The notes: generated by a model from the sequence alone, not told the origin. 64,000 nt of DNA from Bacillus sp. FJAT-25509 (GCF_001420605.1 NZ_LJIZ01000008.1:62001-126000), one strand, 5' to 3'. Counted from the stretch's first letter, positions 44,549 to 54,746 are shown. A program made the numbers and translations.

Positions 44549-47500
44549 TTACAAACTTACTGGCTTACTAGTATCTTGCTTTCTACGTTGTTTTCTAGAT
44601 TTTCTAAAATAAAGTAACTCATAAATGACAGGGATGACAATTAGTGTTAATAATGTTGAAACAGTTAATCCGCCAATTACTACAACTGCAAGGCTTTGTG
44701 ATACAAGACTACCGGTTTCGGCTTTTTTGAATAGTAGTGGTAGCATTGCACAAATTGTAGCAACAGCCGTCATGAGAATTGGCCGAATTCGAGTTACCGC
44801 AGCATCAATAATTGCTTCACGTAGAATCATTTGTTTTTCTTTTTGTTTTACTCGGTCTAGTAATACGATTGCGTTTGTTACGACAATTCCGATGAGCATC
44901 AGTGCTCCTAATAGTGCTGTTGGTTCAACTGATATGCGACTTATAATCAATCCTAGCACAGCTCCAATCGCTGCTAAAGGTAAAGAACATAGTATAGCAA
45001 TTGGTGCACGGAATGTTTTAAATGTAATAATCATGATTAGGAATACTAAGCCGATTGAGACAAGCATGATCATATATAGATCTGAGAAATCTTGTGATTG
45101 TTGTGCAAGAGCACCACCAATGTAAACATTTACGCCATCGGCAATTTTCATACCTTTTGATTTTTTATCTCCAAAAATAACTTTATTTAAATCTGCATTA
45201 ATTTTTGAAAGTTTATCCGGCTTTACTTCAGCGGATATACTTAAATATGGATCGCCGTCTTTATGATATAGATTCGTAGACTTTTCCTCTACTTTTAGTG
45301 TAGCTACTGACGATACCGGAATCATTCCAGTTTTAGTCATAATCGGTACTGATTTAATATCGTCAGGAGTTTTAGGTTCTAATATTGGTTCAAGATATAC
45401 ATCAGTCGGTTGTTGATCAATTGTAACTGTTCCAAGTGGAGTTCGATTCAACATAACAAATAACTGTTGCGATAGTTGTTCAGCATTACCTTTGGAAGGG
45501 TCAACCTCTAACGAGTAAACCGTTTTTTTGTCTTCCTCATTTGTTGTTACCTTTTTAACTCCATCAATATTTTTTATTTTATTTTTAATTTCACTTGCGG
45601 TATTCTCTAAATCATTTAAATTATTTCCGACCACATCAATTGTAATTTGAGTTTTAGATCCTCCAAATAAACTAGATGCCATTGTACTTAATTCTGCATC
45701 CGCATAGTTAGATTTTTGCGTATTGATTTTTTTTACGACTTGATCAGTAAGTTTTTTATTGTCTAGTGTAATTAAATAGATTGCTTGGGTAGAAGAGCGG
45801 ACATCCCCATATTTTGCAGCATCAGCTGTACTACCTAATTGAGTGTAAACTCCTTTTATTCCTTTTTGTTCAAGAATATACTTTTCTAGTTTAAGCGTGT
45901 TTTCCTTTACTTTTTCAACTGGTGTATCACTTGGATACGTTAATGTTGTTTGAACAAAGTCTGAAGATGAATTATCTGTCGCACCTTTTGGCATAGCGAA
46001 ATAAGTACCTATTGAGCCGACAAATAATAAAAATGAAACGACTAAAATGACCCATTTATGATTTAATGACCATGTGAGAACTTTTTTATATCGTACTGAA
46101 GGCTTATGAGCTTTTAATTTAGCCTTTTTAAGGAAGAATGCACTTAATAATGGAACGACCGTCAATGCAACAAATAATGAAGCTAATAAAGAGTAAGTAA
46201 TAGTTAAAGCAAATGGAAGCATGAAATCTTTAAGCCCCGTGCTAATAATTCCTATTGGTAAAAATACTGCAACAGTCGTTAAAGTAGAGGCTGTGATTGC
46301 ACTCCCGACTTCTTTTGTAGCGTCAATAATCATTTGAACCGAAAATTTCTCTGATTGAGTTTTTCTAAAAATATTCTCAATAACTACAATACTATCATCA
46401 ACTAATCGTCCAACTGCTACAGCTACTCCACCAAGTGTTAAAACATTAAGTGTAATGCCGGACTCCGCAAGTAAAAATAATGTTAAACATAAAGATAGAG
46501 GAATTGAAACAATTGTAATTAGTGTTGAACGTACATTTCTTAAGAATAACATGATGACAATCGTAGCAAATAATGCACCAAGTAAAACTTCCTTAATCAT
46601 TGCATGTACAGAAGTTTTAACCATATCTGATGTTGCGACCATTACATCTGAATTCATATTTTTATATTTTTTATTTAAGTGTTTAGTAGCTTCTCTTACA
46701 TCCTTTGTAATACTAACAGCATTAGAATTACTATCCTTTGTGATGATTAATAATAATCCGTCTTTTCCGTTGATTCTTGTTAGATTGTTTGCTGGCTTTT
46801 TCACTTCAACAGTTGCAATATCAGCTAATTTAACATGATCAGCGACCATAAGACTCTTTACTTTGTCTATATTGTCTAAATTCCCAACAATTTTTATATT
46901 ACTAGTTTTATCATTTATAATACCTTCACCAACTGAAACTGCAGAATTTTGGCCTCGAATAATACCCATGACAGTTTCTAGTGATACTTTATTTTGCGCA
47001 AGCTTCGTATTATCGACTTTTACAGAAACAAAAGATTTTTCTGTACCGTATGTTTGAACGTCAGCTACGCCTTTTATGTCTTTGAAATATGGAATAACTT
47101 TTTTGTTTGCAAAATCAATATTATTCGGACTTAATCCATCCTCAAAAGTGATTGCAACATCTGCGATAGGGATCATGGAAGTGTTTAATTGAACAATTGT
47201 AGGTTTACTAACATTTTGAGGTAGGGTGACTTTATTTAAAGATTCTTGGACTTCTTGTTTAGCGTCCTTCATGTTTGTTCCTGATTCATAATATACATCA
47301 ATCTTTGAGAAACCATTGCTTGTGCTTGAATAAATATGACTTTTACCTTTCACACCAGAGACAGCACTTTCGATCGGAGTAGTTACTTGATCCTCCATTG
47401 TTTTCGAATCAGTACCTTGGCCCATAACAATGACAGAAACAATTGGCTGATCTGCAGCAGGTAGAAATTCCATTGGAAGCTTTTTATAACTTAATACTCC

Positions 47501-47575
47501 AATTAATAAAATGAGAACTGATAAAAAGGTAATGGCGGCTTTATTATTAAAGGCCCATTTTGTAAACCACGACAT
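44549..47575 (-). CDS. RND-family multidrug efflux permease (SwrC/AcrB-like)
   Basis: 1008 residues with the RND layout: one N-terminal membrane helix, a large outer domain, a central six-helix block, a second outer domain and a C-terminal helix block. The hallmark G-G-V-A-V-A-V-G-R-L-V-D-D-S-I-V-V-I-E-N carries the paired Asp of the proton relay; S-A-I-T-A-S-T-L-T-T-V-A-V-F-L-P is also present. The closest known Bacillus relative is SwrC (YerP), involved in surfactin export and swarming. The start at 47575 follows AAAGGGGGATA. SipW is upstream on the same strand but separated by a terminator. Confidence 0.93.
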   Translation of the reverse strand: MSWFTKWAFNNKAAITFLSVLILLIGVLSYKKLPMEFLPAADQPIVSVIVMGQGTDSKTMEDQVTTPIESAVSGVKGKSHIYSSTSNGFSKIDVYYESGTNMKDAKQEVQESLNKVTLPQNVSKPTIVQLNTSMIPIADVAITFEDGLSPNNIDFANKKVIPYFKDIKGVADVQTYGTEKSFVSVKVDNTKLAQNKVSLETVMGIIRGQNSAVSVGEGIINDKTSNIKIVGNLDNIDKVKSLMVADHVKLADIATVEVKKPANNLTRINGKDGLLLIITKDSNSNAVSITKDVREATKHLNKKYKNMNSDVMVATSDMVKTSVHAMIKEVLLGALFATIVIMLFLRNVRSTLITIVSIPLSLCLTLFLLAESGITLNVLTLGGVAVAVGRLVDDSIVVIENIFRKTQSEKFSVQMIIDATKEVGSAITASTLTTVAVFLPIGIISTGLKDFMLPFALTITYSLLASLFVALTVVPLLSAFFLKKAKLKAHKPSVRYKKVLTWSLNHKWVILVVSFLLFVGSIGTYFAMPKGATDNSSSDFVQTTLTYPSDTPVEKVKENTLKLEKYILEQKGIKGVYTQLGSTADAAKYGDVRSSTQAIYLITLDNKKLTDQVVKKINTQKSNYADAELSTMASSLFGGSKTQITIDVVGNNLNDLENTASEIKNKIKNIDGVKKVTTNEEDKKTVYSLEVDPSKGNAEQLSQQLFVMLNRTPLGTVTIDQQPTDVYLEPILEPKTPDDIKSVPIMTKTGMIPVSSVATLKVEEKSTNLYHKDGDPYLSISAEVKPDKLSKINADLNKVIFGDKKSKGMKIADGVNVYIGGALAQQSQDFSDLYMIMLVSIGLVFLIMIITFKTFRAPIAILCSLPLAAIGAVLGLIISRISVEPTALLGALMLIGIVVTNAIVLLDRVKQKEKQMILREAIIDAAVTRIRPILMTAVATICAMLPLLFKKAETGSLVSQSLAVVVIGGLTVSTLLTLIVIPVIYELLYFRKSRKQRRKQDTSKPVSL

Positions 47576-47960
47576 TCAAGTTATCCCCCTTTATGGTAAA
47601 TATATCCAGTAACGCACAAGTTGAATCGTAACACACTAATCTTAAAATTAAAATACATTCAATTTAGAATTTACAAAATATTTAAGAGCACAATTCGACA
47701 TTTGAACAGTTTAAGTGGTAAATGAATTAATACATACTTTACTAAAATATGAGACAATTTGTCTTTTATACTTGTTTAATGATTAAGATAGACGATTTAA
47801 AAAAACAGTTTTATTAATTCCGTTGTCGTTCTTAACTAGTCCAGCCAGCTAATGAATCTGATAAAGAATTCGAGAGATTATAGTTGAATGACTAGCGAAA
47901 GAGAGCGATCATTGACAGGGGTTGAACGGAGTGATCAAGCAGAGCTACTAGCTGTCAAAT
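47576..47960. other. Intergenic stretch between sipW and the RND gene
   Basis: 385 bases, AT-rich. It contains a degenerate repeat-like patch (47890-47955) with GATCA/TGATC and TGACAG/CTGTCA pairs, possibly an old REP-type remnant. The minus-strand promoter of the RND gene should lie near 47600-47700 but no clear sigma-A pair is visible. Confidence 0.4.
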
Positions 47961-47961
47961 T

Positions 47962-47992
47962 AAAAAGCTGCCACTATAAAATGGCAGCTTTT
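47962..47992 (-). terminator. Terminator after sipW (minus strand)
   Basis: AAAAGCTGCCA and TGGCAGCTTTT form a perfect 11-bp stem with an A/T-run on each side. Confidence 0.85.
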
Positions 47993-48052
47993 ATAATTAC
48001 TATTTTAGACAATCGATTCCAGTGGATTTAAATAAAGTTTTATAAAACCCAA

Positions 48053-48604
48053 TTACCCCTTGAAAATACCAGACGATTGTGTTTTTTCCCTAGAAAGTCT
48101 TTCGAAAACCTCTAAACAAATGTATCCGGTAGCAGGTATTAGTATTAGTACAATAAATCCAACTGGTCCACTAACAAATTTTGCTACATATCCAGCTTTC
48201 GGAACCTTCAATATTAGTTTACCGACGAGATTATTAGAGGTGACAACACTGGAATCTGCTGTATTGTTATTGTCCCCTTTTGTTACAAATCCAATCTTTC
48301 CTTGATTTTGTTTAATGGAGACGACACGATGGGTAAAAAACTTTGTAGGTGAATCTCTAAAAGTAATCACATCATTTACTTTTACATCCGATGGCTTCGC
48401 CTTTTTAATAATGACTAAGTCACCCGCTTTAATGTAAGGGTGCATACTGTTAGTTAACACGGTTAATGGGCTGACTCCAAAAATGGAGGGCATTTTCTCT
48501 GGATGTTTTTTTGATTGAAATGTGAAGTAAAGCAAAAATAATATGACGAATAAAATAATAATCAGAAAAATAATAGAAATGCTTTTAGATACAGTTTTAA
48601 TCAT
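48053..48604 (-). CDS. sipW: SipW-type signal peptidase I
   Basis: 184 residues, ER-type signal peptidase with two membrane helices (about 8-30 and near 150-170). The catalytic Ser sits in L-T-N-S-M-H-P, and His in F-T-H-R-V-V replaces the Lys of bacterial-type enzymes. SipW cuts the precursors of TasA/CalY matrix fibre proteins. Two such substrates lie in this locus (53371, 54133). The start at 48604 follows GGGGAA by six bases; an upstream ATG lacks a site. In B. subtilis it lies in the operon tapA-sipW-tasA; here it is divergent from the protease gene. Confidence 0.88.
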   Translation of the reverse strand: MIKTVSKSISIIFLIIILFVILFLLYFTFQSKKHPEKMPSIFGVSPLTVLTNSMHPYIKAGDLVIIKKAKPSDVKVNDVITFRDSPTKFFTHRVVSIKQNQGKIGFVTKGDNNNTADSSVVTSNNLVGKLILKVPKAGYVAKFVSGPVGFIVLILIPATGYICLEVFERLSREKTQSSGIFKG

Positions 48605-48732
48605 GAGTTCCCCAACCTTCATTTGATATCAGAATATTCTTATAACCCCTCTTATTTCACTTATTATAAGCTCTTGCTATTTTTTTTAAAACTGAAGAAT
48701 ATTGCCACACCGTTTTCATACTTTCAAAAATT

Positions 48733-48776
48733 AACGATATTACCCCTTTTTTGGGGTAATTGTTATCGTTTTTTCA
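48733..48776. promoter_or_regulatory. Strong inverted repeat between sipW and the protease
   Basis: ATTACCCC and GGGGTAAT around TTTTTT (48739-48760), with an outer pair AACGATA/TATCGTT (48733-48739 and 48764-48770) and T-runs after. It sits in the 474-bp divergent gap (48605-49078). It could be a terminator for an unannotated RNA or an operator controlling both divergent genes. Nothing else in this gap is convincing. Confidence 0.5.
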
Positions 48777-49078
48777 CTTTTTGTTATTTTTAAATAGGAA
48801 AAAAGACTATAGGTATAAAGTCGTTTTTTTCATGAATCGCATCAAAAGAAAACAAAAATGAGAAATATTTCCTATAAATTTTCAGGAAAATGGGCCCGCT
48901 TTATGATGATCCAATAAACCACGATTTACGAAAAATAATGGCCTATTTACAATGTGAGTAGAGTGAATATTCGTCCAATTTAGAAAACAAATCTAAGTAA
49001 TCGAATAAAGACATCTAGAAACATTATTACTTCTTAGTTCACTAATAAAAAGGGAAATAAAGGAGGAAGCGAAAGGGA

Positions 49079-52000
49079 ATGAAGAAAGGGAAATTTGGCC
49101 GTGTATTGTTGGGTTCTGCGTTAACCGTTAGTTTAGTAGCAGCTTCGGGTGTTCCTTTTAATGTGTTGGCGAGGGCTCAGGAAAAGGCAAAGGTTACGAA
49201 TGCCGAAGAAATACTGAACAACTTAAGCGTTGAACAAAGAAAGGCACTTAAGGAGATTGAAGTAGGATCAGGGTTTGTTATCGCGCCAGATATTAAAGTT
49301 AACAGTCCTGAAATGGTAAATGTCATTGTAGAATTCAAGCAAGAACCAGCACAAGTGGAAATGATGAAACAAATGGCTTCAGGAAAAAGAATGGTACTAT
49401 CCTCTGCACAGAATAAAGTAGAGGAATCTCATCAACAATTTAAAAAAGAGTTTAATAAACTTAAAGGTTCAAAAACTACATTCAGTCAAAATTTAAATGA
49501 ATCAAAGATTACTAGAGAATATAAAAATGCCTTTAACGGAGTAGCGGTAACTATGCCGGGTAATATGATTGAATCCTTGGTTCAATCAGGTATTGTTAAA
49601 CGCGTATGGAATAATAAGGAGCTAAAATTGGCTCTTCCGAAAGAAACGCAAGATTTAAAGTCAACCGCAATGTCAGGATCCGAAGATAGCAATAGCCAAA
49701 TTGGCGTGGACAAGCTTCATAAAGAAAAAATCACAGGGAAAGGCATCAAAGTAGGGGTAATTGATACAGGAATCGACTATCATCATCCCGACTTAAAAGA
49801 TGCATATAAAGGTGGATATGATTTTGTTGACAACGACAATGATCCAATGGAAGCTACCTATGAAGATTGGAAAAAAACAAATTATCCTGAAATAGACCCT
49901 TATTCTGGCGCACCTTATTATACTTCGCATGGGACGCACGTTTCGGGAACAATTGCTGCGGAAAAGAAAAATAATGTTGACCATGCAGTGGAAGGAGTCG
50001 CACCAGAAGCTGATCTTTATGTGTATCGTGTGTTAGGACCTTATGGAGGAGGTACTACAGATGCAGTTATTGCCGGAATTGATAAAGCGGTAAAAGATGG
50101 AATGGATGTAATCAATTTATCTCTTGGTGAAGGTATTAATGATGCCCTTTCCCCAACATCCGTAGCTATTAATAATGCAATGCTTGCTGGAGTAGTTTCT
50201 GTAGTTGCAGCTGGAAATTCGGGGCCGGGTGAAAAAACAGTTGGCTCGCCAGGTACATCTTCATTTGCCATAACAGTTGGAGCGAGTGATTATTCACAAA
50301 CGATTACGACGTATTCCGCGAGTGCGGGAAATGAGAAGTTTAATGAAATGAAGTTACTAGGAAAGAACTTTACGGATAAGTTAGATGAATTAAAAGGAAA
50401 ATCTCTCCCAGTTATCTATGTGGGGTTAGGAAAAAGTAGTGATTTTACAGGAAAAGATTTAAACGGAAAATTAGCTTTAATCCAACGCGGAGAAATCGCG
50501 TTTGATGAAAAGATTCGTAATGCCAAGAACGCGGGAGCTAAGGCGATCATTGTATACAACAATGTAGATGGAGAGATTCCAGCTTATTTGGGAGAAAGCG
50601 CTAGTTATGTTCCAACCTTCCAACTTACAAAAGCAGAAGGGGAACGTTTAAAATCTCTGGAAAGTGGCTCCTTTACATTTGAAGAAATGAGCAGTGTGCA
50701 TACAGAAGGAGATCATTTAGCAGACTTTAGCTCTCGTGGACCAGTTGAGAAGAACTATGATATTAAGCCAGACATTGTTGCACCTGGAGTGGCGGTATTT
50801 TCAACCTATCCAGAATATATGAATGACCCTGGAGATGGTGAAAATTACGATATCGCCTACACACGTATGTCAGGAACTTCAATGGCGACCCCTCATGTTG
50901 CAGGGTCAGCAGCTTTAATTTTACAAGAGCATCCAGAATATACACCATTTGAAGTGAAAGAAGCCTTGATGAATACAGCAGATGAGTTAAAAGAAAAGTA
51001 TTCAGTAAATGAAGTAGGGGCAGGTCGTATTGATACGTACGAGGCGGTTCATGCTAATACATCCATTAAAGTAATTGATAAAACAGAAAATATGGATGGA
51101 AACCAAACTGTTGAAATTGATGAAGAGACAGGCTCAATGGCGTTAGGCAGCCATTATCAAAAAGATAAGGATATAGATGAAAGCAGAAAAGTAGTGATTC
51201 AAAACAGAGATGCGAAAGAAGCGAAAGAATTTAAAGTGGAAGTGGAATATTCACCAGCAAAAGGAAATGTGAAGGATGCAGTGAAAAATGGTGTGAAGGT
51301 GACAACACCATCATCTATTACGGTAACCGCTGGCCAATCAAAAGAAATTCAACCATCCATCCATGTTCCGACGAACGCTGAACCAGGAAGATATGAAGGA
51401 TATATTCATTTTGTAAATGAAAAGGATGGAACCGAAAACTATCAAATACCATTTTCGATTCGCTACACAGATAAAGGGATCGACTATGCTGAATTAGATA
51501 GACCGGCTGTTGCAACGGATACAACGAAATTTCATCCATACTTAACTCCATTCGTAAATGCAATGTTTAAATTGAAGAGCCCGATGAAAACAATCGATAT
51601 TATCATCAAGGACGGAAAAACGGGTCAGCCTGTTGGCTTTCTTGGTTCACTAATAAATGTCGATAACATTGAACCAGATTCAGAAAAATATATTTTATGG
51701 GCTTTTACAGGATCTGTTTATCCATTTACCAATGACCCAGCGAATCCTATAGCTAATAAACGTATTAGTTTGCCTGATGGTGATTATACATTTGAAATGA
51801 TCGCTAAAGATAATGATGGAAAAACTTATGTGAATGATCAAGTGATTATTGTAGATAATAAGCCACCGGAATTAACTTTCAAGGACTATAAGCCAGGTTT
51901 CTACGAAGTGGATCAGTCAATGTACACGGATGAAGACGGCTACCACGCTTTATGGGCACATGGTAATGTATATGACTCTACGATTGATCTATTAAAGTCA

Positions 52001-53221
52001 AAAGGTCTTAACTATGATCAAACTGCAAATTGGCTCTTTTATTATCAAAATTCGGCATGGCCAACAGGCATCCTGCCTATTCAACCTAACGGGGATTTCA
52101 AATTTGGATTATTACCGGAAGAAGTTGAAACACCTGTAAATCTAAAACTATACCCATTTGATCTAGCAACAGCTGGGAATCTTTTAGGCTATAATTATAC
52201 ATTTGTCAAAGAAGGAACAGAGTATGTATTACCAAGCTACAACAAGAAAAAAGTAAAACTAGGCGATACAATTACGATGACATTAAGTATCAATAATGTG
52301 AAAAAGCTCGTTTCCGGAAAATATGGAGTTGAATATACGAAAAGTTTATACGAATTTAGAGATGTGGTGCTAAACAAAGCTTTTGAAAAATATGCAAATG
52401 ACCACAAACTAAATGTTTCTCTAGATAAACCGACAATTAATGATGATTTATGGACGAAAACAGTAAATGTTGGTGCATCCTTTAATCAAAAGGATTTTAA
52501 AGGCTTTGATGGTGATACCCCATTCCTTGATGTGACATTTAAAGTCATTAATGATGAAAGCTACGATGGACTTGCAGGCATGAATGTAAATAAATTTATG
52601 TATACGAAAGTCGGAGAAACGAAGGAAACAACGATACCGGGATACACAAATGAGCAGTTCTCCATCATCCCAAAACATTCCAATGTACGTGGATTCGTTA
52701 AGCCGGAAGCATTAGATTCAAATAACAAAACCCAAATCCATGCCAAAGTTTATGCAAAAGCAGGAAATGGCCAAGAATATGTAGGAACGATTGATAAATC
52801 GGGACAATATGAGATTCATGGAATTCCAGTTTCAACTAAAGATTATGATATTTATGTAGAAGTTCCGGGGCATTTAACTAGTAAGACAACTGCTAAGTTA
52901 AGTAAAGAGGTCGATGGAGAACTAGTGGGAGTAAGCCTTCGAACGTACACAGATCAGTTTCCTGCTGGCGATGTAAACGGGGATGAAGTGATTGATATTA
53001 ATGATCTAATTCAAGTTGCAGCACAATACGGTAAAAAACATGACAAAGAAGACATCAACCAGGACGGCATAGTAGATGAAAAAGATGTTCGTTTTATTGA
53101 AAAGAACTTCTTGAAAATAGGAGAAAATGCGAAGAAAAATGCAAAGCCGCAAGAAAAGCTTGGTAAAAAAGGGTTAGAAGATATTTTACGCACGTTAGGT
53201 CTTGAGCCTAATAAAAAATAG
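49079..53221 (+). CDS. Subtilisin-like S8 protease with PA and dockerin domains
   Basis: 1380 residues, secreted. Signal peptide (residues 1-32), I9-type inhibitor propeptide (about 75-200), S8 catalytic domain with Asp229 (V-I-D-T-G), His284 (S-H-G-T-H) and Ser601 (G-T-S-M-A-T-P-H), and a PA insert (about 430-540). Fn3-like and other beta modules follow. At the C-terminus are two EF-hand-like dockerin repeats (D-V-N-G-D-E-V-I-D-I-N-D from Asp1298, and D-I-N-Q-D-G-I-V-D-E-K-D). It is Vpr-like in the catalytic half. Vpr-type proteases can mature signalling peptides. ATG follows GGAGGAAGCG. A TasA-like gene lies 149 bases downstream. Confidence 0.92.
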   Translation: MKKGKFGRVLLGSALTVSLVAASGVPFNVLARAQEKAKVTNAEEILNNLSVEQRKALKEIEVGSGFVIAPDIKVNSPEMVNVIVEFKQEPAQVEMMKQMASGKRMVLSSAQNKVEESHQQFKKEFNKLKGSKTTFSQNLNESKITREYKNAFNGVAVTMPGNMIESLVQSGIVKRVWNNKELKLALPKETQDLKSTAMSGSEDSNSQIGVDKLHKEKITGKGIKVGVIDTGIDYHHPDLKDAYKGGYDFVDNDNDPMEATYEDWKKTNYPEIDPYSGAPYYTSHGTHVSGTIAAEKKNNVDHAVEGVAPEADLYVYRVLGPYGGGTTDAVIAGIDKAVKDGMDVINLSLGEGINDALSPTSVAINNAMLAGVVSVVAAGNSGPGEKTVGSPGTSSFAITVGASDYSQTITTYSASAGNEKFNEMKLLGKNFTDKLDELKGKSLPVIYVGLGKSSDFTGKDLNGKLALIQRGEIAFDEKIRNAKNAGAKAIIVYNNVDGEIPAYLGESASYVPTFQLTKAEGERLKSLESGSFTFEEMSSVHTEGDHLADFSSRGPVEKNYDIKPDIVAPGVAVFSTYPEYMNDPGDGENYDIAYTRMSGTSMATPHVAGSAALILQEHPEYTPFEVKEALMNTADELKEKYSVNEVGAGRIDTYEAVHANTSIKVIDKTENMDGNQTVEIDEETGSMALGSHYQKDKDIDESRKVVIQNRDAKEAKEFKVEVEYSPAKGNVKDAVKNGVKVTTPSSITVTAGQSKEIQPSIHVPTNAEPGRYEGYIHFVNEKDGTENYQIPFSIRYTDKGIDYAELDRPAVATDTTKFHPYLTPFVNAMFKLKSPMKTIDIIIKDGKTGQPVGFLGSLINVDNIEPDSEKYILWAFTGSVYPFTNDPANPIANKRISLPDGDYTFEMIAKDNDGKTYVNDQVIIVDNKPPELTFKDYKPGFYEVDQSMYTDEDGYHALWAHGNVYDSTIDLLKSKGLNYDQTANWLFYYQNSAWPTGILPIQPNGDFKFGLLPEEVETPVNLKLYPFDLATAGNLLGYNYTFVKEGTEYVLPSYNKKKVKLGDTITMTLSINNVKKLVSGKYGVEYTKSLYEFRDVVLNKAFEKYANDHKLNVSLDKPTINDDLWTKTVNVGASFNQKDFKGFDGDTPFLDVTFKVINDESYDGLAGMNVNKFMYTKVGETKETTIPGYTNEQFSIIPKHSNVRGFVKPEALDSNNKTQIHAKVYAKAGNGQEYVGTIDKSGQYEIHGIPVSTKDYDIYVEVPGHLTSKTTAKLSKEVDGELVGVSLRTYTDQFPAGDVNGDEVIDINDLIQVAAQYGKKHDKEDINQDGIVDEKDVRFIEKNFLKIGENAKKNAKPQEKLGKKGLEDILRTLGLEPNKK

Positions 53222-53260
53222 AAAGCTAGAAGGATTTTTAATCTAGGAAAAGGCGGGGGG

Positions 53261-53301
53261 GATTTGTCTTTACATAATGTTTTTGTAGGTAAAGGCAAAT
53301 C
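53261..53301 (+). other. Hairpin between protease and TasA-like genes
   Basis: GATTTGTCTTTAC and GGTAAAGGCAAATC pair (one mismatch) around a 14-base loop with no T-run after it. It looks like an mRNA processing/stability element or a weak attenuator between two co-directional genes. Confidence 0.5.
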
Positions 53302-53370
53302 AGTCCTCGGTACACAATCAAGATTAGTGACCTTTACAAAAAAATGTGATTTACATGGGAGAAGAAATTT

Positions 53371-54081
53371 ATGAAAAATGTGAAAAGAGCATTATTAGGC
53401 ACGACATTAGTAGGAGCACTTGTTGTATCTGTGGGATTTGGAACGTATTCCTGGTTTACTTCAGAGACAAATGCTGCTGGTCAGATTGTTAACGGAACAT
53501 TACAACTAAATAATGGACAAAATATTACAGAAAAAGTTATTGATGGCGTTGATTTTGCTCCTTCCCAATTAAAGTATGGGGAGTGGATGACGGTCGATAA
53601 TACAGGAACGCTAGCAACAAATATTAAAGCTACTCTAAATCAGAAATTGGATAAGGACGTTAATATAAAAAAATATAAAGTTGGGTATATTGCGATAAAA
53701 TATAAGCAAAAGCCAACAGGTGATGTTCAAAAAGCGGCGAAAATCAAGCTTGATAAATTATTTGATGGAACGACTAATGTAGTACAATCTCAAACATTTA
53801 GTAACGAATCCGAAATTGCACCAGGCGTAAGTGCGGTTACAGGTTTAGTAGGAGAAGAAGGTGTAGCAGGTTATACAGCTGTATCTAATAAAAATTGGCA
53901 GCTTGGAAATGGTGCGAACCAAGGATTTTGGAAATTGAAATCGGATGAGTATATTGATATGATGTTTGCCATTAAATTAGATGAAACCGCAAATAATGAC
54001 TATCAAGGAGTAAAATATTCAGCTGATTTAAAAGTTCAAGCGAAGCAAGTAGATGAAGGTTCTAAGTATGAAGGTGAATAA
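53371..54081 (+). CDS. TasA/CalY (camelysin) family matrix fibre protein
   Basis: 236 residues. The N-terminal helix and S-W-F-T-S-E-T-N-A-A-G form a SipW-type signal peptide cleaved near residue 34. The mature beta-rich domain, with I-A-P-G and F-A-I-K-L-D patterns, fits TasA/CalY. Such proteins form amyloid-like biofilm fibres on the cell surface; CalY also has reported protease activity. The matching peptidase (sipW) is 4.8 kb away. ATG 53371 follows GGGAGAAG. An attenuator-like hairpin separates it from a partner gene. Confidence 0.85.
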   Translation: MKNVKRALLGTTLVGALVVSVGFGTYSWFTSETNAAGQIVNGTLQLNNGQNITEKVIDGVDFAPSQLKYGEWMTVDNTGTLATNIKATLNQKLDKDVNIKKYKVGYIAIKYKQKPTGDVQKAAKIKLDKLFDGTTNVVQSQTFSNESEIAPGVSAVTGLVGEEGVAGYTAVSNKNWQLGNGANQGFWKLKSDEYIDMMFAIKLDETANNDYQGVKYSADLKVQAKQVDEGSKYEGE

Positions 54082-54090
54082 TGTTGTTGG

Positions 54091-54114
54091 GCAGTCGGTT
54101 AATCGACTGCTTTT
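54091..54114 (+). terminator. Attenuator-type hairpin after the TasA-like gene
   Basis: GCAGTCG and CGACTGC around GGTTAAT-type loop, then TTTT. It sits 10 bases after the TasA-like stop and 19 before the partner's ATG, so partial termination would lower partner expression relative to the fibre protein. Confidence 0.65.
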
Positions 54115-54132
54115 CTGATAGGAGTAGGTTAT

Positions 54133-54669
54133 ATGCGAAAAAGTAAGCGCATGCTAGTTTTTTACTCCATTATTTTAATCTATTGCCTATTTCTATTTGT
54201 TGGTAAATTGAATACATATGCTTGGTTTACGGACGAGGTTCGAGCAAGTGGAGAAATAACCAACGCTACAACTAAAGATTTACTTTCTATTTCCACTGGT
54301 GATGTGATCTATCAAAGCAAATGTGAGATTTCCCAAAAAATCTCTATTAAAAATATTTCAGACATAATGATTCCTATTAAACTAGTAGATCAACCCCTAT
54401 TATTGCATCCAGGGGAAACATTTAATAAAACGATGAAACAAAAAGTTTCTTGTGAGGAGAAGGAACATCACTATCATCTATTAGGATTAAATCATTATAT
54501 TGATGAAATGATAAGTGTCCCTCTTGATCAAAACAAGCTCTCGGGAATGGAGAGTAACAGTGAAGATCCACAGGATAAGACAAACTATTCACCTAAATCA
54601 ATGAATGATAAAAACGTGGAGCCTAAAGAAAATGATCAAGTAGACAAAGAGAAATCGGTACAATCATGA
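54133..54669 (+). CDS. Second SipW-type substrate, TapA-like partner protein
   Basis: 178 residues. N-terminal signal of SipW type: hydrophobic helix then Y-A-W-F-T-D-E-V-R-A-S-G, very like the TasA-like neighbour. The mature part carries two Cys (in S-K-C-E-I-S and V-S-C-E-E) that could form a disulfide. A long polar tail rich in Asp, Glu, Lys, Asn follows. TapA of B. subtilis also has a SipW signal and helps anchor and assemble TasA fibres; this role is inferred from position and signal only. ATG 54133 follows AGGAG. Confidence 0.65.
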   Translation: MRKSKRMLVFYSIILIYCLFLFVGKLNTYAWFTDEVRASGEITNATTKDLLSISTGDVIYQSKCEISQKISIKNISDIMIPIKLVDQPLLLHPGETFNKTMKQKVSCEEKEHHYHLLGLNHYIDEMISVPLDQNKLSGMESNSEDPQDKTNYSPKSMNDKNVEPKENDQVDKEKSVQS

Positions 54670-54746
54670 AGACTTATTTCTAAGTTTATCTTTTACATCA
54701 GTGTCCTATAATGTTTTCGGAACTTGGAGCCAGTTAAAAAGAAGCA

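Noticed and set aside
44625..45125. 166-codon plus-strand frame inside the RND gene
   Set aside because: Antisense shadow of a strongly conserved transporter; no ribosome-binding site.
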